This document shows positions 30,521 through 39,605 of a DNA stretch of 51,993 nucleotides, one piece after another. Made by a program: the position numbers and the translations under genes. Origin of the DNA: an uncultured bacterium. GTDB lineage: Bacteria; UBP6; UBA1177; JAKLFG01. The stretch covers positions 1 to 51,993 of the forward strand of contig CALMRE010000196.1 of NCBI GenBank assembly GCA_937871295.1, given 5' to 3'. The stretch's first letter is position 1. Each line of letters starts with the position of its first letter. The notes below the pieces were generated by a model that saw nothing but the letters and a program-made list of their open reading frames with translations, was not told the origin of the DNA and ran no database searches.

Positions 30521-31106
30521 GTTCGGCGGCGATCTTTTGTATGAATTTCTCGATCTCTTTGTCCATCATCTCGCCGAGCGCCCGGACCGTCTGCACCGCC
30601 TCCGGGCCGAAGACCTCGCGCCGCTCCTCGACCGGCAGCGAAACGAGCACCTTCCCCGTCTTGAACTCCTTGAGCGTCAGCACCATGTTGAGGTGAGCGA
30701 ACCAGCGGTCGCCGCTGTCGAACTGATCTATCTCGAGCACCTCGCCCGATATCTCGTAGTCGGGCGTCTTGTCGAGCTTGATGATGAGATCGGAGAAGAT
30801 CTGGGCCGTCTTGAGGTGGTTGTAGAGGACATCGGTCAGCATATCCTCGGGCCGCGACGCCCAGTAGTGGTTGGTGAAGTAGAATATCTCGTAAGGGGAG
30901 GTGCGGTAGACGAGGTTATAACGCCGGTAGACCTTGTCGATCTCGAGCGTCTTGACGCGGGCCGTCGCCTCTATCTGGGCGACCGGCGCCGGGTTGGGCC
31001 GGTAGTAGACGCGATAGTAGTGTTTCTGCCCCTGCGACCCGAAACAGCCGCCGAGGAGGAACGCCGCCGCGACGGCGCACAGCGCCGCGATCCATCCCTT
31101 TCTCAT
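30507..31106 (-). CDS. PqiC/ABC-transport-auxiliary-type lipoprotein
   Basis: Lipobox AAFLLGGCFGS; adjacent to MCE gene; VLYNHLKTAQIFSDL, LMDKEIEKFIQKIAAEL. Confidence 0.65.
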   Translation of the reverse strand: MRKGWIAALCAVAAAFLLGGCFGSQGQKHYYRVYYRPNPAPVAQIEATARVKTLEIDKVYRRYNLVYRTSPYEIFYFTNHYWASRPEDMLTDVLYNHLKTAQIFSDLIIKLDKTPDYEISGEVLEIDQFDSGDRWFAHLNMVLTLKEFKTGKVLVSLPVEERREVFGPEAVQTVRALGEMMDKEIEKFIQKIAAELERK

Positions 31107-32083
31107 TTTCCGTCTCCCGAACCGGTGCCCGACAGGATGGCGGCCGGATTCTCCATGATGATGCGGGTGAACTCGTTGAAGTTGTGCATGCTCTCCGAAA
31201 GGTTCGCGAGCGACTGGTTGATGTCCTCCTGACTGCGCATGAGCGTCAGGTTGACCGTCTCGGTGGTCTTCTGCAGGGAATCGAGCAGCAGCGATATCTT
31301 CTCCATCGTCCCCTTGATATCGGCCTCGCGCACCGCGCCGCCGAGTTCGTCGGCGGTCCCCTTGAACGAGGTCAGCGTTCCGGTGATGACCCCGTCACTC
31401 GCCGTCATGCCGCGGATGTCGGTCACCACGGCGTCTATCTGGGTCATACTCTGGTTGAGTTTCTTCATGAACTGGGCCGATTCGCCGGTCAGCGCGTGGA
31501 CATTGTCCTTGTTCTGCGCGAGTATGGTATTGAGCGACGACGATATGCCGGCGATGTTGTTCGCGATCTGTTTGACCGTCTCGGGCTTCACCTCTTTGAC
31601 GACATTGTTCACATTGTTGAGGATGATCTCGAGTTTCTCGGCGATGACCTCCGCCTTACCGGTGATCTGGTCCCACTGCGATTCGATGGAAGGTACTTCA
31701 CCGTTCTTCGGGATGTCCTTGAACTTGCCGCCCCCCTTGAGTTCGAGGAACTTAAGTCCGGTGATGCCGATATTGCCGAGCTGGGAGGTGGTCCCCTCCT
31801 TCATCGGGGTCCCCGGCTTGAGGCAGTAATCTATCCGGATGATGGAAGTATCCAACTCGTCTATAGATATCTGCTGGACGCTGCCGATGTTCATCCCCTG
31901 GAACTTGACGCTCGACCCTTCGGAGAGCCCGGCGACCGAAACATTCTGGAATCTCGAATAGTAACAGTCCTCGCGCTTCAGCATCTTGTCGCCGACGATG
32001 ATGCCGATGACGAGGAGGAACAGCCCCACGCCGAATAAAAAGAAAAGGGCGACGCGCCGTTTTTGAGCCGGGGTGATCTGCAT
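31103..32083 (-). CDS. MlaD/MCE-domain protein
   Basis: N-terminal TM, then GLSEGSSVKFQGMNIGSVQQISID (MCE motif); helical C-terminus. Confidence 0.85.
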   Translation of the reverse strand: MQITPAQKRRVALFFLFGVGLFLLVIGIIVGDKMLKREDCYYSRFQNVSVAGLSEGSSVKFQGMNIGSVQQISIDELDTSIIRIDYCLKPGTPMKEGTTSQLGNIGITGLKFLELKGGGKFKDIPKNGEVPSIESQWDQITGKAEVIAEKLEIILNNVNNVVKEVKPETVKQIANNIAGISSSLNTILAQNKDNVHALTGESAQFMKKLNQSMTQIDAVVTDIRGMTASDGVITGTLTSFKGTADELGGAVREADIKGTMEKISLLLDSLQKTTETVNLTLMRSQEDINQSLANLSESMHNFNEFTRIIMENPAAILSGTGSGDGK

Positions 32084-32109
32084 TACCATAAACTAAACGA
32101 TCCGGCGTC

Positions 32110-32138
32110 ATTCTAAAGATTGCGGCGCCGTTTGTCAA
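32110..32138 (-). promoter_or_regulatory. Sigma70-type promoter for MCE operon: TTGACA-N17-TAGAAT
   Basis: Minus strand, upstream of 32083. Confidence 0.6.
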
Positions 32139-32172
32139 TTTAATGGAAAAGCGCGCGTGAAGGGTTCGGGTG

Positions 32173-33783
32173 TTACAGCGTCTCTCTGACTATCTTGCGG
32201 TCGGCGCAGTGGTAGCGGACGCGGCGGTATTCGCGCTGCGGTTCCGCTCCCTCCGTCTCGGGCTTCTTGACGACTATCTCGGTGGTCTCCAGCGTCACTT
32301 CGCCGCCCCAGAGGAATTCGATGCCGATGAGGGTATCGCCGATGAAGTCCTTGACCAGTTGCTTTCCCTCGAACTGGTGGACGAGGGCGAGACTCTTTTC
32401 GGTGGTGTGTTCCTCGTCGACCGTGATGACCGGCGGATGGTAGAGATGTTCGAGCAGCATCTGCTTGTAGTCCTCGGCCTTGCGGCTCTTGATGTAGTAC
32501 CGCCAGACGCCGCGCGCCTCGTCGAGCCGCTTGCCGACGACGAACAGATCGAACCGGTCGACGAATTCCTGATCGACGAAGGTATTGATGAGCATGAAGT
32601 CGCTGAAGTTGTCGCGCAGGGCGAATATCGCCTTTTTCCCGTTGCCGGTCTTCTCGTCGAACGCCTCGCGCAGGTTGGCATCGCCGATGAGTTGGAAACG
32701 GCGCGACATCTTGCCACGATCGGCCAGCTCCTCGACCCACCGGATGAGCCGGAGCCCCACGGCGTAGGGGTTGAGCCCGACACGGCTGATGCTCGTCACC
32801 CCGGAGTTGACCCGGGCGTAGTCCGATTCGTGGCCGACGATCCGCTCGTCGCGCAGGAACAGTTCCTCGTGCCAGTAGCTCGCCCACCCTTCGTTGAGTA
32901 TCTTCGACCGTATCTGCGGCTGGAAGTAGAGCGCCGTATTGCGGACCACCTGAATGAGCGACCGCATCCAGCCGTTCTCCTCTTTCTTGAGGAGCGGCGA
33001 CCGGTCGTGGATGAACTGCAGGAGGTCGTGGTAGCGCGTCTCCTTTTTCGCCCCCTGCCGCTCGAACTTCGCGACGAATTCGGGATAACGGCCGCGCACC
33101 TCGTTGAAGAACAGTTCTTCGGCCGCAGGCCCCTTCTCGTCCACAAGTTTGTTATATTTCTCCAGTTCGCGGTAGTAGTCGGCCGTCGGCAGTTTCACGA
33201 TCTCCTGCAAGAAGGGGCCGAAGTAGAAGGCGGTCCGCGCCGAGGGATCGAGTTCGGAGGGGTATTCGCGCTCCGCCATCTCGGAGAAGTAGCCGGTGAT
33301 GTTGTCGATGCCGCGCGCGAATTCGATGACATAGTCGACCCAGCGGCCGTATTCGCTCCGCAGGTTGGCGACCAGCCGTTTGTCGGCGAGCGCCTGCCCG
33401 ACGAAGTCGTCGTTCCAGGTGTTCTTGAAGAGGAGGTTGTTCTGGAACATGTCGATGTGGCCGAGGACATGATAGAAGATCATGACATTCAGCCAGTCGG
33501 GGTTGTTGTCGTTGTAGAACGAGATCGCGGGACGCGAGTTGATGACCGTCTCGTAGGGGTTCGACGGGTAGAGTTTGTATTTCCCCTGCTCCTTGAGCAC
33601 TTCGACATCGTTGGCCCAGTAGTCGTAGAGGGTCGGTATCATGACCTTCGGCGACAGCTCGATCAGGTCGCGGTTGGTGACGATGTATTCGAGCGATTCG
33701 TTGTCGAAGGAGAGGCCGGCGGCGCGGGCGCGGCGTTTGCATTCCTCCATGATGCCTTTCACATGCTGGCTGATGAGTTCCAT
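32173..33783 (-). CDS. SpoVR family protein
   Basis: IFYHVLGHIDMFQNNLLFKNT, NEGWASYWHEELF, NPYAVGLRLIRW. Confidence 0.92.
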   Translation of the reverse strand: MELISQHVKGIMEECKRRARAAGLSFDNESLEYIVTNRDLIELSPKVMIPTLYDYWANDVEVLKEQGKYKLYPSNPYETVINSRPAISFYNDNNPDWLNVMIFYHVLGHIDMFQNNLLFKNTWNDDFVGQALADKRLVANLRSEYGRWVDYVIEFARGIDNITGYFSEMAEREYPSELDPSARTAFYFGPFLQEIVKLPTADYYRELEKYNKLVDEKGPAAEELFFNEVRGRYPEFVAKFERQGAKKETRYHDLLQFIHDRSPLLKKEENGWMRSLIQVVRNTALYFQPQIRSKILNEGWASYWHEELFLRDERIVGHESDYARVNSGVTSISRVGLNPYAVGLRLIRWVEELADRGKMSRRFQLIGDANLREAFDEKTGNGKKAIFALRDNFSDFMLINTFVDQEFVDRFDLFVVGKRLDEARGVWRYYIKSRKAEDYKQMLLEHLYHPPVITVDEEHTTEKSLALVHQFEGKQLVKDFIGDTLIGIEFLWGGEVTLETTEIVVKKPETEGAEPQREYRRVRYHCADRKIVRETL

Positions 33784-33820
33784 GGCAACGGCCCTCGTCC
33801 TTGTTCGTTACACCGGGTAC

Positions 33821-33849
33821 AGCATAGCAACCGCTAAAAATAAAAGCAA
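33821..33849 (-). promoter_or_regulatory. Sigma70-type promoter for spoVR-like gene: TTGCTT-N17-TATGCT
   Basis: Minus strand hexamers upstream of 33783. Confidence 0.5.
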
Positions 33850-33859
33850 CTTCAAACTA

Positions 33860-35266
33860 TCAATACAAAAGGACGATGCCGCCCGGCTGCGTCCCGGTCT
33901 CAAAGTCCCCCTCGATATGTTCCGGCGTCCCCACGACGATGTCGGAAAGCCCGTCACCGTTGATATCGCCGATGTCCTTCACCATCGCGCCGAAGGTATC
34001 GCCCGGCACCGGCGGCTCGGCCGTGACGACCACCGGCGTCCCCTCCGGGAACGGGAACGCGGTGACCGCGCCGGTCGAATCGGCGCCGTAGTATTTGTGC
34101 CCCGCGAGGAGCGCCCCCTTCCCCTTCCCGCCGAAGTCGGGCGTGAAGGCGATATCAGCGAGATCGCCCGCGAGAGCATCATTATCGGCCGGAATGAGTG
34201 TCGCGACCAGCGCAAAAGCGCCCGCCGTGAAGGTGTAGACGAACAGGCCGCCGGTCGTGTGATAGTCGGGCGCCATCACCGCGATATAGGTGGTCCCGGC
34301 GACGGTGAAGAGGATCACCTTACTGCCGAAGCCGGTCGCGTCGGTCCCGTCGGGGAACAGCGTCGCCGACGGCCCCTGCGACCAGTCGTCGCCCGTTTTA
34401 TAGAGGTAGACGCCGCCGGTGTTGGCCGACTCCGCATCCTTCTTGAGCCCCCAGCCGCCCGCCACGAGGTCGGGCGTTCCGTCGCCGTCGACATCGCCGA
34501 CCGCGAGCGACGCACCGAGGTACTGCTTGTTCTCCGCCAGTTGCGCCTCCATGTAGAATGCCGGTTCGGCCGCCGGTCCGCCCGCCGCCCCTTTCCATAC
34601 CGCGATGAGCCCCGTGTCGTTCGGCCCAGCGTTCTGGCCCCCCGCGATGAGATCGTCACAGCCGTCGCCGTCGGTGTCGAAGCAGGCGAGCGACTGTCCC
34701 ATCACATCGGACTGCCGCCGGACGCCGTCGGGAAGCGACAGGACCGCCGTAGCCGGGTCGGCGTCACCGCCGAAGAAGAGCGCAATGGTCCCGCAGTTCG
34801 GGGTCGTCCCGACCGAGTCGAGGTGGGCCGACACGGCGAAGTCGGCCGTACCGTCGCAGTTGAGATCGCAGTAGCCGCCGATGGTGTAGCCGAACCCCGC
34901 GCCGGGCCGCTTATCGGGATGGGTCAGCACCTTCTCCGCATCGGTGAAGGCGGTTGGAATAGTTCCTTTCTTATAAAGATACACTTTGCCCGACGGATTC
35001 TCGCCCGGCGTCGCGGTGAGGTCGGCATAGTGGGCGCCGACGGCGAAGTATTGAGCGTTCCCCGCCGATGAAGAGATGCCGTAAAAGCCCCCTTCGCCAA
35101 GGATGCGCCGCTGGGTCAGCACCCGCGCCGTGTCGGCATCGGTCACCGCATCGCCATCATCGGCGATAGCGTCATTATCGGTGTCGGTATCCTTCGTTTC
35201 GCTACAGGCGAAAAGCGCCAGCGCCGCCACCAGCGCCGCTATCCCGAAAAGCATTTGTTTCATCAT
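33860..35266 (-). CDS. Lipoprotein with acidic linker and FG-GAP/integrin-alpha-type repeats
   Basis: Lipobox LALFACSE, DTDTDNDAIADDGDAVTDAD, repeats such as GDVDGDGTPDLVAGG and GDINGDGLSDIVVGTP. Confidence 0.8.
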   Translation of the reverse strand: MMKQMLFGIAALVAALALFACSETKDTDTDNDAIADDGDAVTDADTARVLTQRRILGEGGFYGISSSAGNAQYFAVGAHYADLTATPGENPSGKVYLYKKGTIPTAFTDAEKVLTHPDKRPGAGFGYTIGGYCDLNCDGTADFAVSAHLDSVGTTPNCGTIALFFGGDADPATAVLSLPDGVRRQSDVMGQSLACFDTDGDGCDDLIAGGQNAGPNDTGLIAVWKGAAGGPAAEPAFYMEAQLAENKQYLGASLAVGDVDGDGTPDLVAGGWGLKKDAESANTGGVYLYKTGDDWSQGPSATLFPDGTDATGFGSKVILFTVAGTTYIAVMAPDYHTTGGLFVYTFTAGAFALVATLIPADNDALAGDLADIAFTPDFGGKGKGALLAGHKYYGADSTGAVTAFPFPEGTPVVVTAEPPVPGDTFGAMVKDIGDINGDGLSDIVVGTPEHIEGDFETGTQPGGIVLLY

Positions 35267-35311
35267 AATTCTCCCCGACCGTTCGCACCATTGTAACCGC
35301 AGCGAGTTAAA

Positions 35312-35339
35312 TTGCAAAATGCGGGCTTTCCGGTATACT
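35312..35339 (+). promoter_or_regulatory. Sigma70-type promoter: TTGCAA-N16-TATACT
   Basis: Upstream of speE. Confidence 0.55.
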
Positions 35340-35371
35340 GCCGCGTCGCATCCTTATTAAAGGAGAAAGAG

Positions 35372-36205
35372 ATGTGGTTCTACGAGAATTATGACGAGAA
35401 GGCCTCGCTGGGGCTTAAGGTAAAGCGCAAACTCCATGAAGAACAGAGTAAATTCCAGAAGATAGAGGTCTACGAGACCGAGTTCTTCGGCAATCTGCTG
35501 ACGCTCGACGGACTCGTGATGCTCTCGACCAAGGACGAATTCGTCTACCACGAGATGATCACCCACCTGCCGCTCTGTACCCACCCCAAACCGGAGCGGG
35601 TGCTGGTGGTCGGCGGCGGCGACGGCGGCGCGATCCGCGAGATACTGCGCCACGACACGGTAAAAGAAGCGGTCCTCTGCGAGATAGACGAACGGGTGAC
35701 CCGCGTCTGCGAAGAGTACTTCCCCTCGACCGCCGGCAAACTGGGCGACCCGCGCGTCAAGTGCCATTTCGACGACGGCTTCGCCTTCATGCAGAGGCAC
35801 GAGAACTATTTCGATGTCATCATCACCGACTCCTCCGATCCGGTCGGCCCCGGCGTGGCGCTCTTCAAGGAGGACTACTACCGGCTGGTCAAAAAGGCGC
35901 TCCGCCCCGGCGGCATCATGGTGTCGCAGAGCGAAAGCCCGTGGTTCTACGAGGAAACGATGGGTTCGATGACCGCCGCGATGGGGCAGGTCTTCAAGAA
36001 TGTGCAGACCTACATCGCGATGATACCGCTCTATCCGTCGGGATTCTGGACCATATCGTTCGCCTCCGACGACCACCGGCTGGAGAAATTCGACGCGGCG
36101 CGCAGCGCCAAGATCGCCGCGAACAGCAAATACTACAACCCCGACATACACCGCGGCGCACTCGCACTCCCCAACTTCGTCCGCGCCATCGTGAAGAATA
36201 AGTAA
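35372..36205 (+). CDS. speE: Spermidine synthase
   Basis: FQKIEVYETEFFGNLLTLDGLVMLSTKDEFVYHEMITHLPL, VLVVGGGDGGAIREIL, IITDSSDPVGPG; RBS AAAGGAG. Confidence 0.95.
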   Translation: MWFYENYDEKASLGLKVKRKLHEEQSKFQKIEVYETEFFGNLLTLDGLVMLSTKDEFVYHEMITHLPLCTHPKPERVLVVGGGDGGAIREILRHDTVKEAVLCEIDERVTRVCEEYFPSTAGKLGDPRVKCHFDDGFAFMQRHENYFDVIITDSSDPVGPGVALFKEDYYRLVKKALRPGGIMVSQSESPWFYEETMGSMTAAMGQVFKNVQTYIAMIPLYPSGFWTISFASDDHRLEKFDAARSAKIAANSKYYNPDIHRGALALPNFVRAIVKNK

Positions 36206-36215
36206 CGGGCCTGCC

Positions 36216-37631
36216 GTGAGACCCACACCGATCCACGCGAAGATACATATCCCGCTCATCGTGTCGGCGATCCTTATCTCGGCGCTCTCCTATATCCGTT
36301 TTTTCATCACCGGCTCGATCGGGCTCGACACCCACTTTCCGCCGCTCCCCGCCGCCGAGGCGATCGGCGCCCTCTTCATCGGTGCGGTGGCGCTCGCCGG
36401 GTACGGTTACTACAATGCCGTCCTGCGCGGCGTCGAACTCGGGCTGTCGTTCGACCGCGTCCTGCGGCTCGCCAAGGTGCTCGGTGTTCTATCGCTCGTC
36501 GCCCTGCCGCTCCTGTCCAACGACATCTTCATCTACCTCTCCTGCGGTCAGGCGCCGCTCATGGGGATCAATCCGTACACCGACGCGGTGATGCTCCCCG
36601 GCACCGACTACCACCGGTTCGTCCCGCCGATATGGGCCGAAGGGCCCTACTGCAAATACGGACCCGCCGCCGTCTCCATCGCGCAGTTCGCGGTGCTCAT
36701 CGGCGGATCGAACCCCTTCGCGGGGATATTCGTGTGGAAACTGCTCGTGTTCGCCGCGTTCCTGCTGTTCTGCGACGCAACGGCGCTGCTGCTCAAACGG
36801 TTCGGGACCGCCGACGGCCCCGCCGCCCCCTTCATCCTCCTCTGCCCCATCCTCTGGGTGCAGGCGGCGGGACAGGGGCACAACGATATCTTCGCGGCGC
36901 TGTTCCTCGTCGGGTCGCTGCTCGCGCTGGCCCACGGCCGCTTCCTGCTGTCGATACTGCTGCTCACTCTCGGTCTGCAGGTGAAATTTTATCTGCTCCC
37001 GCTCTTTTTTCTCTTCTTCCTCGCGTGGTGGCAGACGGTCGGCCTCACGCGGCGGACGGCGCTCATCCTTGCGCTGTCGATATGCTGCGCCGCCGGGTTC
37101 ACCCTTCTACTCCATTTCCCCTATTGGACCGGCTGGGAGACGCTGACCGCCATTTACGGGCCGCTGGTGAGCGAACAGCCGATGAACAATGCCGCCTACC
37201 TCATTCCCTACGCCCTGTCGGGCGTCATACCGGCGCTGCGGCCCCATCAGGAACTGCTCGAGACCGCGCTCCATCTCTCCCTGTTGGCCATCACCGCCCT
37301 GCTCGCGCTGTGGCAGTTAGGGCGACTTCTGAAAAAAAAGGATGCCGCCTATCTCGTTTTCGTGCGGATCATGGCGCTGGTCATCTGCTTCGCGGCGCTC
37401 CGGTTCCACGCGTGGTACTTTATCGCCCTCCTGCCGCTGTGCAGCGCCGGTCTTCCGCCGGTCTGGCTGCGGTGGGGCGTCCTCGTGTTTCCGCTGACGC
37501 TCATTTTCGATATCCATAACTTCCTGCCGCGTGATTCGTATGCCCTCATGGCGATACTCCCCGCGACGGTGGTGCTGGTCAATCTCCTGTTCTTCTTCCG
37601 GCTCCGCGAACGACTCACCGGCGGGCCATGA
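36216..37631 (+). CDS. Polytopic membrane glycosyltransferase (polyprenol-phosphate-sugar dependent, GT-C/GT87-like)
   Basis: About 10 TM helices, PLLSNDIFIYLSCGQAPLMGINPYTD, WVQAAGQGHNDIFAALFL. Confidence 0.65.
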   Translation: MRPTPIHAKIHIPLIVSAILISALSYIRFFITGSIGLDTHFPPLPAAEAIGALFIGAVALAGYGYYNAVLRGVELGLSFDRVLRLAKVLGVLSLVALPLLSNDIFIYLSCGQAPLMGINPYTDAVMLPGTDYHRFVPPIWAEGPYCKYGPAAVSIAQFAVLIGGSNPFAGIFVWKLLVFAAFLLFCDATALLLKRFGTADGPAAPFILLCPILWVQAAGQGHNDIFAALFLVGSLLALAHGRFLLSILLLTLGLQVKFYLLPLFFLFFLAWWQTVGLTRRTALILALSICCAAGFTLLLHFPYWTGWETLTAIYGPLVSEQPMNNAAYLIPYALSGVIPALRPHQELLETALHLSLLAITALLALWQLGRLLKKKDAAYLVFVRIMALVICFAALRFHAWYFIALLPLCSAGLPPVWLRWGVLVFPLTLIFDIHNFLPRDSYALMAILPATVVLVNLLFFFRLRERLTGGP

Positions 37632-39526
37632 AACGGCTGCCGCTGCTTCTCATCCTCGTTCTGACGGCGGCGACGGCGACCATCCTTTTCCTCCGTCACG
37701 GAACGCGCGGCGATGAGCGGACCGGCCGCTATCTCGCCCTGCTCGGCGCGCAGGAACCGCCCGGCGCACTGCCGGCTCCCAAGGAACGGGCCGAATGGGA
37801 AACGGCGCGCGTTTTCTACCGCGGGAAACTCATCGAGGCGCTTGGACTCGACCTGCTCCCCGACCGGCCGCTCAACCAGAGAACCGTCGGAGAACAGCTC
37901 TTCGATACCTACCGCGTCAGCCGACTGATGTTCGATTCGCTCCCCGACATGCACGGGCTGGCCGATCTGTATCTTCCCGCCGCCGGCGCCGCTCCTTTCC
38001 CGGCAGTGCTCTTCATCGCCTCCGCCGACGAAGGGGCCGGCGAGGCGGCGCTTCTGCGGACCGCCGTGACGCTTGCCGCCGCCGGCGCCGCGACGCTGAT
38101 ACTCGAACTGCCGGGACGCGGCGACCGGCGTCCGACGGGCCACGGCGACACGGCGCTCTTTCTGTCGGGACTGACCCCGGCCGGGCTGGCGGTATGGGAA
38201 ACGCAACGGCTCCTCGATATGCTGCGACGACGCCCCGATATCGATCCCCGGCGCATCGCGGTCGCCGGCGCGGGCGACGGCGGTATGACCGCGCTCTACA
38301 CCGCGGCGCTCGACGATAGGGTCGCGGCGGGCGCGACGCTCCTGTCGATCGGGCGCTTCGGCGCGGGCGCCGGTTCGCCGGCACTGTCGGAACTGCTCCT
38401 CTTCCCCCGGCGCGATCTCGAACAGCATCATATCCTCGCGCTGGTCGCCCCGCGTCCCTTCCTGATCGTCGCCGGGAAGAAAGATGCCGAACGGACCGCC
38501 GCCGCGACCGAAACGGCGCGCCGCGCCCGTGAGACATACCGCTTTCTGGGCGGCGATGAACGGCTCGAGTTCGCCGTCGCACCCGGCGCGCGCCGCTACC
38601 AACCGCCTCACCGCGCACTGCTGTACGATTTCCTGACGCGGCATCTCGGCACCCGGGCGATCCGCGAGGAGGAGCAGGAACCCGAACACGCCCCCTTTGC
38701 GCTTCCCTTCGCCCCGGCGCAGGAGATGACGCTCGCCGAATTCGCACGGCGCGAAGCGCTGCTTCTGCGCGAGGAACTCCGCGAACGGCGCGACGATAGA
38801 GGTCCCGCCCTGTACGCCGTCGAACTGGCCGAGTCGCTGCGCGACCTGTCGGGGGCGGGACTCTTCTATCCCCGGCTCACCGACCTGCCGCTACCCGACA
38901 CGCTTCTCGACTGCACTGCGCCCGATCGCGCCGCCGCCGCGGTGATCGTCCTGAAAGGCCCGCGCTCGGGCCCGATAACCAAAACGCTTTCTGAAGCGCG
39001 CATGACGATCTGCGAACTCACTACCGGCGACACCTCCTCCGCGACCGCGGCAGACGCACTGATCACCGGCATACCGCTCGCCTTTCTGCGCGCCGACGAC
39101 ATCATCACCGTCGCGGAGGATCTTTTACGGAAAGGATATGCCGCCGTCGGTCTCTACGCCGAAGGGACCGATGACGCGCTCGCGGCGCTCCTCGCCGCCC
39201 ACCGCACCGACGCGATCGGCTGGATCGCCCTGCGCGACGCCGCACTCACCCTCGTCCCGGGAACGGGCATATCGGACGATATCGAACGGGCCGCGCTCGC
39301 CGCTCCCCGGCTTCTGCGGTCGGGCGATATCGGCGATCTCATCGCCGCACTCGCCCCGCGCCGTATACTGCTTGCCGGTATGCGCGGATCCGACCACGCT
39401 CCGCTCGACCCCGCCGCCGTCCGCCGTCTGGTCTGGGAAACGCGTCATCTGGTGATCGACCCCGCCGGCGCCGAAGAGACGCTTCACCGATTCCTTGCGA
39501 CGCACGGGACGACCCCCTCCCCCTAA
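37628..39526 (+). CDS. Large alpha/beta-hydrolase-type protein (acetyl-xylan-esterase/DLH-like), nucleophile motif altered
   Basis: RRIAVAGAGDGGMTALYTAALDDRV at the nucleophile-elbow position; LVAPRPFLIVAGKKD. Confidence 0.5.
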   Translation: MKRLPLLLILVLTAATATILFLRHGTRGDERTGRYLALLGAQEPPGALPAPKERAEWETARVFYRGKLIEALGLDLLPDRPLNQRTVGEQLFDTYRVSRLMFDSLPDMHGLADLYLPAAGAAPFPAVLFIASADEGAGEAALLRTAVTLAAAGAATLILELPGRGDRRPTGHGDTALFLSGLTPAGLAVWETQRLLDMLRRRPDIDPRRIAVAGAGDGGMTALYTAALDDRVAAGATLLSIGRFGAGAGSPALSELLLFPRRDLEQHHILALVAPRPFLIVAGKKDAERTAAATETARRARETYRFLGGDERLEFAVAPGARRYQPPHRALLYDFLTRHLGTRAIREEEQEPEHAPFALPFAPAQEMTLAEFARREALLLREELRERRDDRGPALYAVELAESLRDLSGAGLFYPRLTDLPLPDTLLDCTAPDRAAAAVIVLKGPRSGPITKTLSEARMTICELTTGDTSSATAADALITGIPLAFLRADDIITVAEDLLRKGYAAVGLYAEGTDDALAALLAAHRTDAIGWIALRDAALTLVPGTGISDDIERAALAAPRLLRSGDIGDLIAALAPRRILLAGMRGSDHAPLDPAAVRRLVWETRHLVIDPAGAEETLHRFLATHGTTPSP

Positions 39527-39539
39527 CACTCAAATCTGT

Positions 39540-39568
39540 TTGCATTTTTACGGCAGGTGTGCTACCAT
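39540..39568 (+). promoter_or_regulatory. Sigma70-type promoter: TTGCAT-N17-TACCAT
   Basis: Upstream of 39606. Confidence 0.4.
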
Positions 39569-39605
39569 ATCGCAGTTCAATGATTTTCAGGTCGGAGGTA
39601 TCTTC

